Origin: Candidatus Poribacteria bacterium
GTDB taxonomy: Bacteria > Poribacteria > WGA-4E > PCPOR2b
Assembly: GCA_027296925.1 (NCBI GenBank)
Contig: JAPUIP010000566.1
Span: 1 to 6,115 of the forward strand
Direction: 5' to 3'
Length of the DNA stretch: 6,115 nt
The stretch's first letter is position 1. The number at the start of each line of letters is the position of its first letter. Made by a program: the position numbers and the translations under genes. This document shows, piece after piece, positions 1 through 5,999 of this stretch. Under the pieces are notes generated by a model. It did no database searches, had not been told where the DNA came from, and saw only the letters and a list, made by a program, of their open reading frames with translations.

Positions 1-130
1 GTACTCAGTATAAAGACACCGGGCTCATGTTAAAACTGGAGTGCAAAGGTATGAAAGATGTGGTAAACTTATCATCGTTTATTGACTTGATGATGGGAGT
101 TTTTTCACTTGCAGTCTTTTTGAGATTGGT

Positions 131-207
131 CCCCCGGCGATCTCGGATCTCCCCTCCTTACGAAGGAGATCCCCTATTTTCTGAGAAAGCTCAGGAGGGG
201 CCGGGGG
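131..207. repeat. nested intergenic inverted repeats (possible dispersed palindromic element)
   Basis: Several inverted repeats are packed into 77 bases. CCCCCGG (131-137) pairs with CCGGGGG (201-207), and CCCCTCCT (151-158) pairs with AGGAGGGG (193-200). Inside these, CTCCTT (154-159) pairs with AAGGAG (163-168) across a 3-nt loop, or alternatively GATCTCC (146-152) pairs with GGAGATC (165-171). CTGAG (181-185) pairs with CTCAG (190-194) across AAAG. GATCTC also occurs twice directly (139-144 and 146-151). The left arm carries 13 extra bases between the two outer pairing blocks, so the large fold is imperfect. It could be a REP- or MITE-like unit or a degenerate copy of one. A role as an attenuator in the leader is possible but unsupported. 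Confidence 0.5.
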
Positions 208-313
208 AGGTTGCTCGCCTCTTCCCGCTACGGTTCGTGGCGTTCACAAGAAATTCGTCGCCGGTTTTTATGCCATTCCGCTGGGGTGCATCCCCGGTAC
301 GACTTTGAATGCG

Positions 314-320
314 AAAGGAG
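314..320 (+). promoter_or_regulatory. ribosome binding site that favours the TTG start at 327
   Basis: AAAGGAG lies 6 nt before the in-frame TTG at 327-329, a normal distance for initiation. If translation began at the ATG at 309, this Shine-Dalgarno would sit inside the coding sequence and that ATG would have no good one of its own. This decides the start chosen for the dehydratase gene. Confidence 0.75.
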
Positions 321-326
321 CGCGCA

Positions 327-1535
327 TTGAAGATTACACAGATTGAAACCATCAGAGTGAAAGCCCAGCCGCACAACATCTGGGTGCATGTCCACACCGA
401 CAGCGGCATCGTCGGCCTGGGGGAGACCTTCTACGCACCGTCGGTGGTTCAGGCGGCGATTCACGACTTCTTCGGCCCGCTGCTGATTGGCCGAGATCCG
501 TTTGAGATCGAGCGGCACTGGGAGGCGATGTTCCGCCTCTCCGACCATGCCGGATACGGTGGTGCAGAGATGCGGGCGATTTCGGCGCTCGACATCGCGT
601 TGTGGGACATAAAGGGTCAATCCGCCGGCTTGCCGGTGTACGAACTTCTCGGCGGTGCGGTTCGTAAGCGTATTCGGGTTTATGCCACCGGTATGCCCTA
701 CGAAGGAGCAGGCGAATTGGCGAAGCAGCTTCTCGACGAAGGCATCACCGCGATTAAGGGCGGGCCAACAATCCCGTTGGCGATTGCCAGCGACGGGCAG
801 TTTCTGTCGCCCAAAGACCTTGACCGGGCGCTCAAACCGATCCGTGAGATCCGCGATACGGTCGGTATGGAGATGCAAATCGCCAACGACGGCCACGGCA
901 AATGGACCCTGCCGGTTGCGATCCGGATTGCGCAGGCGATGGAGCCGTATGACATGATGTGGCAGGAGGATCTGATGCCACTGCTCAACCCGGAAGCTCT
1001 CCTGCGGCTCCAGGAAGCCACGAGGGCTCCCGTCTGTATTTCCGAGCGTCTGCTCAGCCGGTGGCAGCTTCGGCTGTTCATCGAAAACGGCTCGGCTCGC
1101 ATCGTCATGCCGGACCTGATCTGGACCGGTGGGGTTTCGGAGACGCACAAAGTGGGCATCCTGGCGTCGGCGCATCAAGTGCCGTTCGCTCCGCACGACG
1201 CCACCGGGCCGGTGAACATCTTCGCGTGCGCCCACATCTGCATGAGCTCGGCGAACGCGATGATGCAAGAGCATGTACCGGGTTTCTACAAGGGTTGGTA
1301 CAATGAATTCGTCGATCCGAACCTTGACATCCGCGACGGCTTCTTGCATGCACCGCAACGTCCGGGAATCGGTACACGCCTCAAACCTGAGGTGCGCGAC
1401 AGATCCGATGCCATCGTCGCCGTGAGCGACGAGCCGGGGGTGAGTGCCATTGACCACTGGGGGCCAACACCTGTGCGCAGCGAGGAGACGGAGGCGGAAG
1501 TCCAGCGATTGCACAAGGAGCGGGTTCCTCAGTGA
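327..1535 (+). CDS. enolase-superfamily acid-sugar dehydratase (mandelate racemase/muconate lactonizing group, D-galactonate dehydratase-like)
   Basis: Probably a cytoplasmic Mg2+-dependent dehydratase that converts an aldonic or related sugar acid to its 2-keto-3-deoxy acid. With the TTG start the protein has 402 residues and begins MKITQIET, a typical family N-terminus; the ATG at 309 would add six residues. An N-terminal capping domain (about 1-115, with MRAISALDIALWDIKG near 82-97) precedes a TIM-barrel domain. Metal ligands read as Asp188 (ANDGH), Glu214 (WQED) and Glu240 (ISER), each 26 residues apart as in mandelate racemase and D-galactonate dehydratase. His290 (PHDATGP) with Asp263 (MPDL) forms the expected His-Asp dyad, and Glu315 (MQEH) fits the last-strand acid. 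The Asp-Gly-His at 188-190 matches the D-x-H signature of galactonate/mannonate-type dehydratases, while a classical KxK is absent (IKGG, Lys144). Substrate is not determinable here: galactonate, rhamnonate, mannonate or another acid are all open. The aldolase gene that follows supports a sugar-acid role. Family assignment is firm, reaction is inferred. Confidence 0.9.
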   Translation: MKITQIETIRVKAQPHNIWVHVHTDSGIVGLGETFYAPSVVQAAIHDFFGPLLIGRDPFEIERHWEAMFRLSDHAGYGGAEMRAISALDIALWDIKGQSAGLPVYELLGGAVRKRIRVYATGMPYEGAGELAKQLLDEGITAIKGGPTIPLAIASDGQFLSPKDLDRALKPIREIRDTVGMEMQIANDGHGKWTLPVAIRIAQAMEPYDMMWQEDLMPLLNPEALLRLQEATRAPVCISERLLSRWQLRLFIENGSARIVMPDLIWTGGVSETHKVGILASAHQVPFAPHDATGPVNIFACAHICMSSANAMMQEHVPGFYKGWYNEFVDPNLDIRDGFLHAPQRPGIGTRLKPEVRDRSDAIVAVSDEPGVSAIDHWGPTPVRSEETEAEVQRLHKERVPQ

Positions 1536-1554
1536 GATCCTTCAGCGATGTACC

Positions 1555-1581
1555 CTTGAAAAGGTTTTGAACCTTTTCAAG
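1555..1581. terminator. perfect 12-bp hairpin after the dehydratase gene, possible transcript end
   Basis: CTTGAAAAGGTT (1555-1566) is exactly complementary to AACCTTTTCAAG (1570-1581) across a TTG loop, 19 bases after the TGA stop. Imperfect outer pairing (GTACCC before, GGGTTAC after) could lengthen the stem. Position suits a terminator or 3'-end stabiliser, but the stem is A/T-rich (4 of 12 pairs are G-C) and no T-run follows, so it is not a classical intrinsic terminator. It could equally be part of a dispersed repeat. Confidence 0.4.
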
Positions 1582-1599
1582 ATTGGGTTACAGATACCT

Positions 1600-1664
1600 G
1601 TAGGGTGGGGCCTTGCCCCACCGAATTCGACACCACATCATGGTGAGGCAGAGCCCCACCCTAC
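1600..1664. repeat. 65-bp palindromic element with 12-bp terminal inverted repeats
   Basis: GTAGGGTGGGGC (1600-1611) and GCCCCACCCTAC (1653-1664) are perfect inverted copies that bound the element. Within it, GGTGGGGC (1604-1611) also pairs with GCCCCACC (1615-1622) over a CTT loop, and CACCA (1631-1635) pairs with TGGTG (1641-1645). The arms can therefore form either one long stem or local hairpins. Five T's follow at 1671-1675, so a run-off terminator role is possible. GTAGGGTGGGG-type palindromes are, to my recollection, dispersed intergenic repeats in some environmental bacteria; this resembles a REP- or MITE-like unit. I see no clear target-site duplication and no coding capacity. Confidence 0.6.
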
Positions 1665-1805
1665 GATGGGTTTTTCAGTGCACCTATGCGCCCCTGAACC
1701 CGCGAGGGGAGAGGGTTTTCCGCCTTAAGTTGATCTCTATGGGTACTTCAGCGACGCCATCGCACGAAATTCCTTGGATGCACTGATTTTTGACATGAGC
1801 CAATT

Positions 1806-1811
1806 AAGGAG
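1806..1811 (+). promoter_or_regulatory. ribosome binding site of the aldolase gene
   Basis: AAGGAG lies 8 nt before the ATG at 1820, a strong and well-spaced Shine-Dalgarno that fixes the start of the aldolase gene. Confidence 0.75.
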
Positions 1812-1819
1812 AGTCAACC

Positions 1820-2593
1820 ATGAATATCAGAACCAATAAATTGAAGCAGAAACTCAAGGCTCGCGAGTTGGTGTTTAGCGGCAGTGTACGTCTGCCCGAA
1901 CCGGGACTCGTCGAGGTGATGGGCTATGCCGGGGTCGATTACGTCCTGATCGACGCGGAACACGGCTCCATCGGCTGGACGGAGATGGAGCGGATGATCC
2001 TCGGCGCATACGCTGCGGATGTCACGCCGATCGTCCGTATCCACGAAAACAACGAGGCGATGATCATGCGTGCGCTTGACATCGGTGCGATGGGGGTGCT
2101 TGTGCCACATTGCCGAAATGCCGCCGATGCCCAACGGGTGGTGGACGGTGCGCTCTACCCGCCGCAGGGCAAACGCGGCGTTGGTCCAAGTCGTGGTATC
2201 AAGTTTGGCGCGGTACCGGTGGCAGATTACTATGCTGGCATCAACAATGAGATTTCTGTCTCTGTGATGATTGAGGATGCGGAAGCGATTGACAGCATCG
2301 ATGAAATTGTAGAAGTTGACGGCATTGATGTCCTGAATGTGGGGACAAGTGATCTCGCCGCCTCCTTGGGTGTGCCGGGACAGCCATTGCACGCAAAAGT
2401 TGCCGAAGCGTCTGAAAAGGTACTTGTCGCAGCCAACCGGAAGGGCATTGCTGTCGGGTACCCAACGCGCAGCATAGAAGATGGACTTCAAGCGATAAAA
2501 CGGGGGTTCCGCGTTTTATCTTGTGGTAACGCGGGGCCGCTTCTGTTTCAAGCCGTCCAGGGATATCTGGAGGCATTGCGAAGCGGAAGTTAA
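1820..2593 (+). CDS. HpcH/HpaI-family class II aldolase (2-keto-3-deoxy acid aldolase-like)
   Basis: A 257-residue cytoplasmic enzyme, the usual length for HpcH/HpaI aldolases, which use a divalent metal to cleave 2-keto-3-deoxy (or 4-hydroxy-2-oxo) acids into pyruvate and an aldehyde. Measured against E. coli HpcH/HpaI as I remember it (Asp42, His45, Arg70, Asp84, Glu149, Asp175), every key position is present at a constant offset of +3: Asp45 and His48 in IDAEHGS, Arg73 in IVRIHE, Asp87 in ALDIGA, Glu152 in MIED (metal), Asp178 in GTSDLA (metal). The family segment YPPQGKRGVGPSR spans 113-125. The pyruvate-contacting Gln147 of HpcH is replaced by Met150, as in the IE-type motifs of some relatives. 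The natural substrate is unknown: 2-keto-3-deoxy-rhamnonate, -galactarate or -galactonate, or a homoprotocatechuate intermediate, are candidates. It lies 284 bp downstream of a sugar-acid dehydratase gene on the same strand, which favours a sugar-acid route, but the gap and palindromes between them leave co-transcription uncertain. Confidence 0.92.
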   Translation: MNIRTNKLKQKLKARELVFSGSVRLPEPGLVEVMGYAGVDYVLIDAEHGSIGWTEMERMILGAYAADVTPIVRIHENNEAMIMRALDIGAMGVLVPHCRNAADAQRVVDGALYPPQGKRGVGPSRGIKFGAVPVADYYAGINNEISVSVMIEDAEAIDSIDEIVEVDGIDVLNVGTSDLAASLGVPGQPLHAKVAEASEKVLVAANRKGIAVGYPTRSIEDGLQAIKRGFRVLSCGNAGPLLFQAVQGYLEALRSGS

Positions 2594-2644
2594 CTTCTCC
2601 AATTGCTTAGCTCCATTTCATGGGGGTACAGCTGACAGTGTTGA

Positions 2645-2662
2645 AGGATCATAAATGATCCT
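2645..2662. repeat. 18-nt perfect dyad between the aldolase gene and glnE
   Basis: AGGATCAT (2645-2652) is followed after AA by its exact complement ATGATCCT (2655-2662). It lies 52 bases after the aldolase stop and about 93 bases before the glnE start. As RNA it could form a short hairpin with a 4-nt effective loop, but no T-run follows, so an intrinsic terminator is unlikely. As DNA it has the shape of an operator for a dimeric regulator. No matching second copy is visible in the window. Confidence 0.4.
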
Positions 2663-2754
2663 GGTCGTGTCTGAATCCACATCGATACTCTTATACGTTT
2701 GGTGTGAATTGTTACTCCCCCCAGCCTACAATTTTCCGAGAATAGAGAACCCGA

Positions 2755-5700
2755 ATGACAAGCGCATCAACATCACATCTCACCCCCAAAGATCTGATTC
2801 TTGGACCTGAACTCACAACAGATCGGATGGATGGGATTCTCGAACGGTACGGTTTTCGGGACCTTCGCCGGGCAGCGCGTAACCTGCAAAACCTGGCAGG
2901 CATATCACCGTATCGCCAGGCGTTTGCCGAAATTGTGGGGCACCTCCTGAAGGCAGCCGCGGACTCGCCGGATGCAGATGCCATGTTGAATAACTTCGAT
3001 CGTTTTGTTGGCACGGCATTCGATCGCGTCTGGCTGTATCATCTGCTCAATGACGCCCCTTTTCTCCTTCGCATCCTATCGACCTGTTTTGGATCGAGCA
3101 CCTATTTCTCCGATGTGTTGGTGCGCAATCCTGAATATTTTTACGAACTGATCGACGCCAGCGTGATGAGCGACCCAAAAGATCGCGAAGAGATGTATCG
3201 TGAATTGTCGCAATCGGTGCACTTGTTTAATTTGCCCGAACAGAAATTGAATGCGATCCGTGGCTACAAGCGCAAGGAGAGTTTGCGAATTGGTTTGCGA
3301 GATCTGCTTGGCGACGCCGACTTGGAAACGACAACGCTGGAGTTAACAAATCTCGCCGAGGTGACATTGCAGCACTGCTATGAAATCGGTACGGCGGAAC
3401 TCGCAGAAAAGTTGGGAACCCCGTTGGGGGAACTGCCGAACGGTGAAAAGGTGCCGAGCACTTTTGTGATCATAGCGATGGGCAAATTCGGAGGCTATGA
3501 GCTCAATTTCAGCTCGGACATCGATGTGATGTTCGTCTACTCGCACGACGGTGAAACGGATCAAGGGATGGAGAATCGCCAATACTTTGCCAAACTTAGC
3601 GAGTTCATTATCAACGGGATGAGCGAAGTCACCCGTGCGGGTTACGTTTTCCGCGTGGATGTCCGCCTACGCCCTGAGAGCAGTGTGGGCGTCATTGTCC
3701 GTTCCATCGACAGCTACGAGGCTTACTATGAAGGGTGGGGCGAGATCTGGGAACGCCAGGCGTTGATTAAAGCGCGTCCCGTTGCAGGAGATCTGAAATT
3801 GGGTGCGCAATTTATCCGGACCATCCAGCCCTTCGTCTATCAACGCTATCTCAACGAATTTTCAATCACTGAGATCAAGTTAGACGTGCGCCAGACAAAA
3901 GCGCGGATCGAGCGTCGCCTGCGCGAACAGGGCGATGATGTGATAACGCACGTCAAGCTTGGCATCGGTGGAATTCGCGACATTGAGTTTACCATACAAT
4001 GCCTGCAATTGATTCACGGCGGCCCCACCCCGGCACTGCGCAATCGCAATTCGCTGGAAACCATAGACCTGCTCCACCGGCACGGAATGTTGACCCAGGC
4101 GGATCGGGATGCCCTGACGGAAGCCTACCGTTTTCTGCGGACAGTTGAGCATCGCATCCAGATGGAGGCAGACCAGCAGCGGTATTCCCTCCCCGCAAAG
4201 GAGTCGGAACTCATTAAGCTAGCTCGGCGCACAGGCTACCGAGACACAGCCGAAAGCTCAGCACTCGAAGCGTTCCAGGAAGACTACGCACGGCATACCA
4301 GCATAGTGCGTTCGATCTTTGAAGAAGTTTTGGCGACCCCCGTTTCAGAAGGTGAGGTTGATATTGCATTACTGCTGACAACAACAGAAACCACCGTGAT
4401 ACGCGAAATCCTCAGTCCATTCGGATTTGCGGATGGTCGTGAAGCCCATCGGCAATTGAAGTTGATGGCGGAGGGAGCTGAAGGCGTGCGGTTCTCTCCC
4501 CATGTCCGCCGGCTATTCGTCGATCTCGCGCCAACGCTGTTGCGCTTTTTGAGTGAATCCCCTGACCCCGATATGGCGCTTCGCTACATCGAGGATTTTA
4601 CGAGCAAGGTCGGTGCCCGCACTTCGTACTACACCATGTTTCAAGAGCGACCCGCCATCCTCGAACTCCTGACCCGGCTGTGTGGCACAAGTCGTTTTTT
4701 GGCTGAATTGCTGATCGCGCACCCGGAAGCCTTCGATGTGCTGACGGTGCCAGCGGTCGTGGATACGCCAAAAACTTTACTTGAGAAGCAGACAGAAGCG
4801 TTGCAGATTATTGCTGATGTTGCGGTGGACCGGATTTTTAAGACGCTAGGGCAGTATAAAAATACCGAGGTTCTGCGAATTGGTATGCGAAATATCCTCG
4901 GACAGGCAGATCTGTGGACAACGACCGCTGAGCTTTCAGACCTTGCAGAGGCAACGTTACAAGCCATGTGTTCCCATATCAACAAGCGATTTCAAGCCGC
5001 GCACGGCATTCCGCTGGACGACGCTGGAAATGAAGTCGCATTTGCCGTGATCGGCATGGGCAAGTTTGGCGGGCGGGAACTGAATTTCAGTTCCGATCTG
5101 GATCTGATCTACGTCTATTCCGCTGAAGGCAAAACGGCTACGGGAATGTCCAACGCGGACTACTTCAGCAGGCTCGGCTTAGAATTGGTCAATCGGCTGA
5201 AGGGAGATACAGGTGGGGCAATCTATGAACTCGATCTGCGCCTTCGTCCGTTCGGCACTGGCGGGGCGATCGCGCTGTCACTGGCGGGATACCAGAATTA
5301 TTACGAAAAACAGGCGGAGACGTGGGAGCGTCAGGCGTTAATCCGCGCCCGTCCTGTTGCCGGAGATGCTGAACTTGGGGAAAGATTCCTCCAACTTGCT
5401 CATGCCTTCGCCTACAGTCAACCACTGACTGCCGAGCAGGTCGCTCAGATTGTGCATAACCGGCAGCGCAAAGAGGCACAAGCACTCCGTAGCCCTTCGA
5501 CCTCGCGCCGCCGAAGAGGCAGAAGGCGGCAAAGGCTGGACGTGAAGTCTGGATATGGAGGGCTCGTCGATATTGAATTTGCTGTCCAGGCGCTCCAGTT
5601 GATTTACGGCACAGATCAGCCACAGGTGCGTGTGCAGAATACCGTTGAGGCCATCACCCACTTGCACGGGATTGAGGCATTGACGAAAGATCAGCAGCAA

Positions 5701-5940
5701 CAGCTTATCGAGGCGTATGAATTTCTCAGAGGCGTGGAAAACAGCCTGCGAATTGTTCATAATCGCCCGCTGCACGCCCTGCCGGACAAAGCCGCGGAGT
5801 TGGAGCAACTCGCCAAGCGGCTTGGCTACACGGATGAGGGTGGGCGGGCATTAGACCAGTTTTTGAATGCCTATCAGGCGTGCACGGAAAGCACACGAGC
5901 GCTGTTTAATCAGTTGTTAAATTCGCGGGGGCACGGCTAA
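2755..5940 (+). CDS. glnE: bifunctional glutamine synthetase adenylyltransferase/deadenylylase (GlnE)
   Basis: Cytoplasmic regulator of nitrogen assimilation. One half attaches AMP to glutamine synthetase (inactivating it) and the other removes it, normally under PII control. The protein has 1061 residues, longer than the 946 of E. coli. Two homologous halves are plain: nucleotidyltransferase motif 1 at 241-260 (MGKFGGYELNFSSDID, metal-binding Asp255/Asp257) for the N-terminal deadenylylating half, and motif 2 at 767-783 (GMGKFGGRELNFSSDLD, Asp781/Asp783) for the C-terminal adenylylating half. The halves also share LRIG(L/M)R near the start of each domain, WERQALI(K/R)ARPVAGD after the active site, and a helical GlnD-type domain containing GGIRDIEF (405-412) or GGLVDIEF (935-942). 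Both Asp pairs are intact, so both activities are expected. An Arg-rich insert lies at about 912-927. ATG 2755 is chosen because an in-frame TAG lies at 2743-2745. Its Shine-Dalgarno is poor (AGAG at 2744-2747), and Met25 (2827) is a less likely alternative. No glnA or glnB is in the window. Confidence 0.97.
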   Translation: MTSASTSHLTPKDLILGPELTTDRMDGILERYGFRDLRRAARNLQNLAGISPYRQAFAEIVGHLLKAAADSPDADAMLNNFDRFVGTAFDRVWLYHLLNDAPFLLRILSTCFGSSTYFSDVLVRNPEYFYELIDASVMSDPKDREEMYRELSQSVHLFNLPEQKLNAIRGYKRKESLRIGLRDLLGDADLETTTLELTNLAEVTLQHCYEIGTAELAEKLGTPLGELPNGEKVPSTFVIIAMGKFGGYELNFSSDIDVMFVYSHDGETDQGMENRQYFAKLSEFIINGMSEVTRAGYVFRVDVRLRPESSVGVIVRSIDSYEAYYEGWGEIWERQALIKARPVAGDLKLGAQFIRTIQPFVYQRYLNEFSITEIKLDVRQTKARIERRLREQGDDVITHVKLGIGGIRDIEFTIQCLQLIHGGPTPALRNRNSLETIDLLHRHGMLTQADRDALTEAYRFLRTVEHRIQMEADQQRYSLPAKESELIKLARRTGYRDTAESSALEAFQEDYARHTSIVRSIFEEVLATPVSEGEVDIALLLTTTETTVIREILSPFGFADGREAHRQLKLMAEGAEGVRFSPHVRRLFVDLAPTLLRFLSESPDPDMALRYIEDFTSKVGARTSYYTMFQERPAILELLTRLCGTSRFLAELLIAHPEAFDVLTVPAVVDTPKTLLEKQTEALQIIADVAVDRIFKTLGQYKNTEVLRIGMRNILGQADLWTTTAELSDLAEATLQAMCSHINKRFQAAHGIPLDDAGNEVAFAVIGMGKFGGRELNFSSDLDLIYVYSAEGKTATGMSNADYFSRLGLELVNRLKGDTGGAIYELDLRLRPFGTGGAIALSLAGYQNYYEKQAETWERQALIRARPVAGDAELGERFLQLAHAFAYSQPLTAEQVAQIVHNRQRKEAQALRSPSTSRRRRGRRRQRLDVKSGYGGLVDIEFAVQALQLIYGTDQPQVRVQNTVEAITHLHGIEALTKDQQQQLIEAYEFLRGVENSLRIVHNRPLHALPDKAAELEQLAKRLGYTDEGGRALDQFLNAYQACTESTRALFNQLLNSRGHG

Positions 5941-5984
5941 ATTGCTTTGTTGAGTCGCAGCGCAAATCACTAAGAACGAAATAT

Positions 5985-5989
5985 GGAGG
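5985..5989 (+). promoter_or_regulatory. ribosome binding site of the truncated 3'-end gene
   Basis: GGAGG ends 10 nt before the ATG at 6000, slightly long but normal spacing. It is the main support for a real gene starting there. The start is only 59 bases after the glnE stop, and I see no terminator in between, so read-through from glnE is possible. Confidence 0.65.
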
Positions 5990-5999
5990 CTTCACATTA

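Larger units (their letters stand above)
1..326. other. non-coding leader upstream of the dehydratase gene
   Basis: I see no supportable gene in this stretch. An open frame at 27-308 (+) exists, but it has no Shine-Dalgarno before its ATG, its translation resembles no family I know, and its second half is read through the inverted repeats at 131-207. The stretch is AT-rich up to about 125 and then turns abruptly into G/C-rich palindromic sequence. A TTGACT at 82-87 looks like a -35 box but has no good -10 at the right distance, so no promoter is called. The promoter of the downstream gene may still lie here. Confidence 0.6.

Noticed and set aside
27..308. 93-codon open frame on the + strand in the leader
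   Set aside because: No Shine-Dalgarno, no recognisable domain, and its second half translates the inverted repeats at 131-207.
228..1514. 428-codon open frame on the - strand opposite the dehydratase gene
   Set aside because: It lies entirely within or against the dehydratase gene and its leader, its translation is rich in His/Arg with no family resemblance, and the + strand product has all expected catalytic residues. It is a codon-bias shadow.
1691..1709. CCCCT/AGGGG inverted pair in the spacer
   Set aside because: Only 5 bp with a 9-nt loop; expected by chance in this G/C-rich stretch.
1444..1728. 94-codon open frame on the + strand across the dehydratase end and the spacer
   Set aside because: It overlaps the real gene in another frame and then reads through the hairpin and 65-bp palindrome; there is no start signal.
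1790..1795. Perfect TTGACA -35 hexamer just before the aldolase gene
   Set aside because: A -10 box at normal spacing would fall at about 1813-1818, where no TATAAT-like sequence exists, and the transcript would start at or inside the start codon.
1814..2491. 225-codon open frame on the - strand opposite the aldolase gene
   Set aside because: It is antisense to a clear HpcH/HpaI aldolase gene with a good ribosome binding site; the product has no family features.
2691..2697. TTATACG as a -10 box for glnE
   Set aside because: The position is plausible (about 58 nt before the start), but the -35 region around 2669-2674 (GTCTGA) matches poorly, so it is too weak to annotate.
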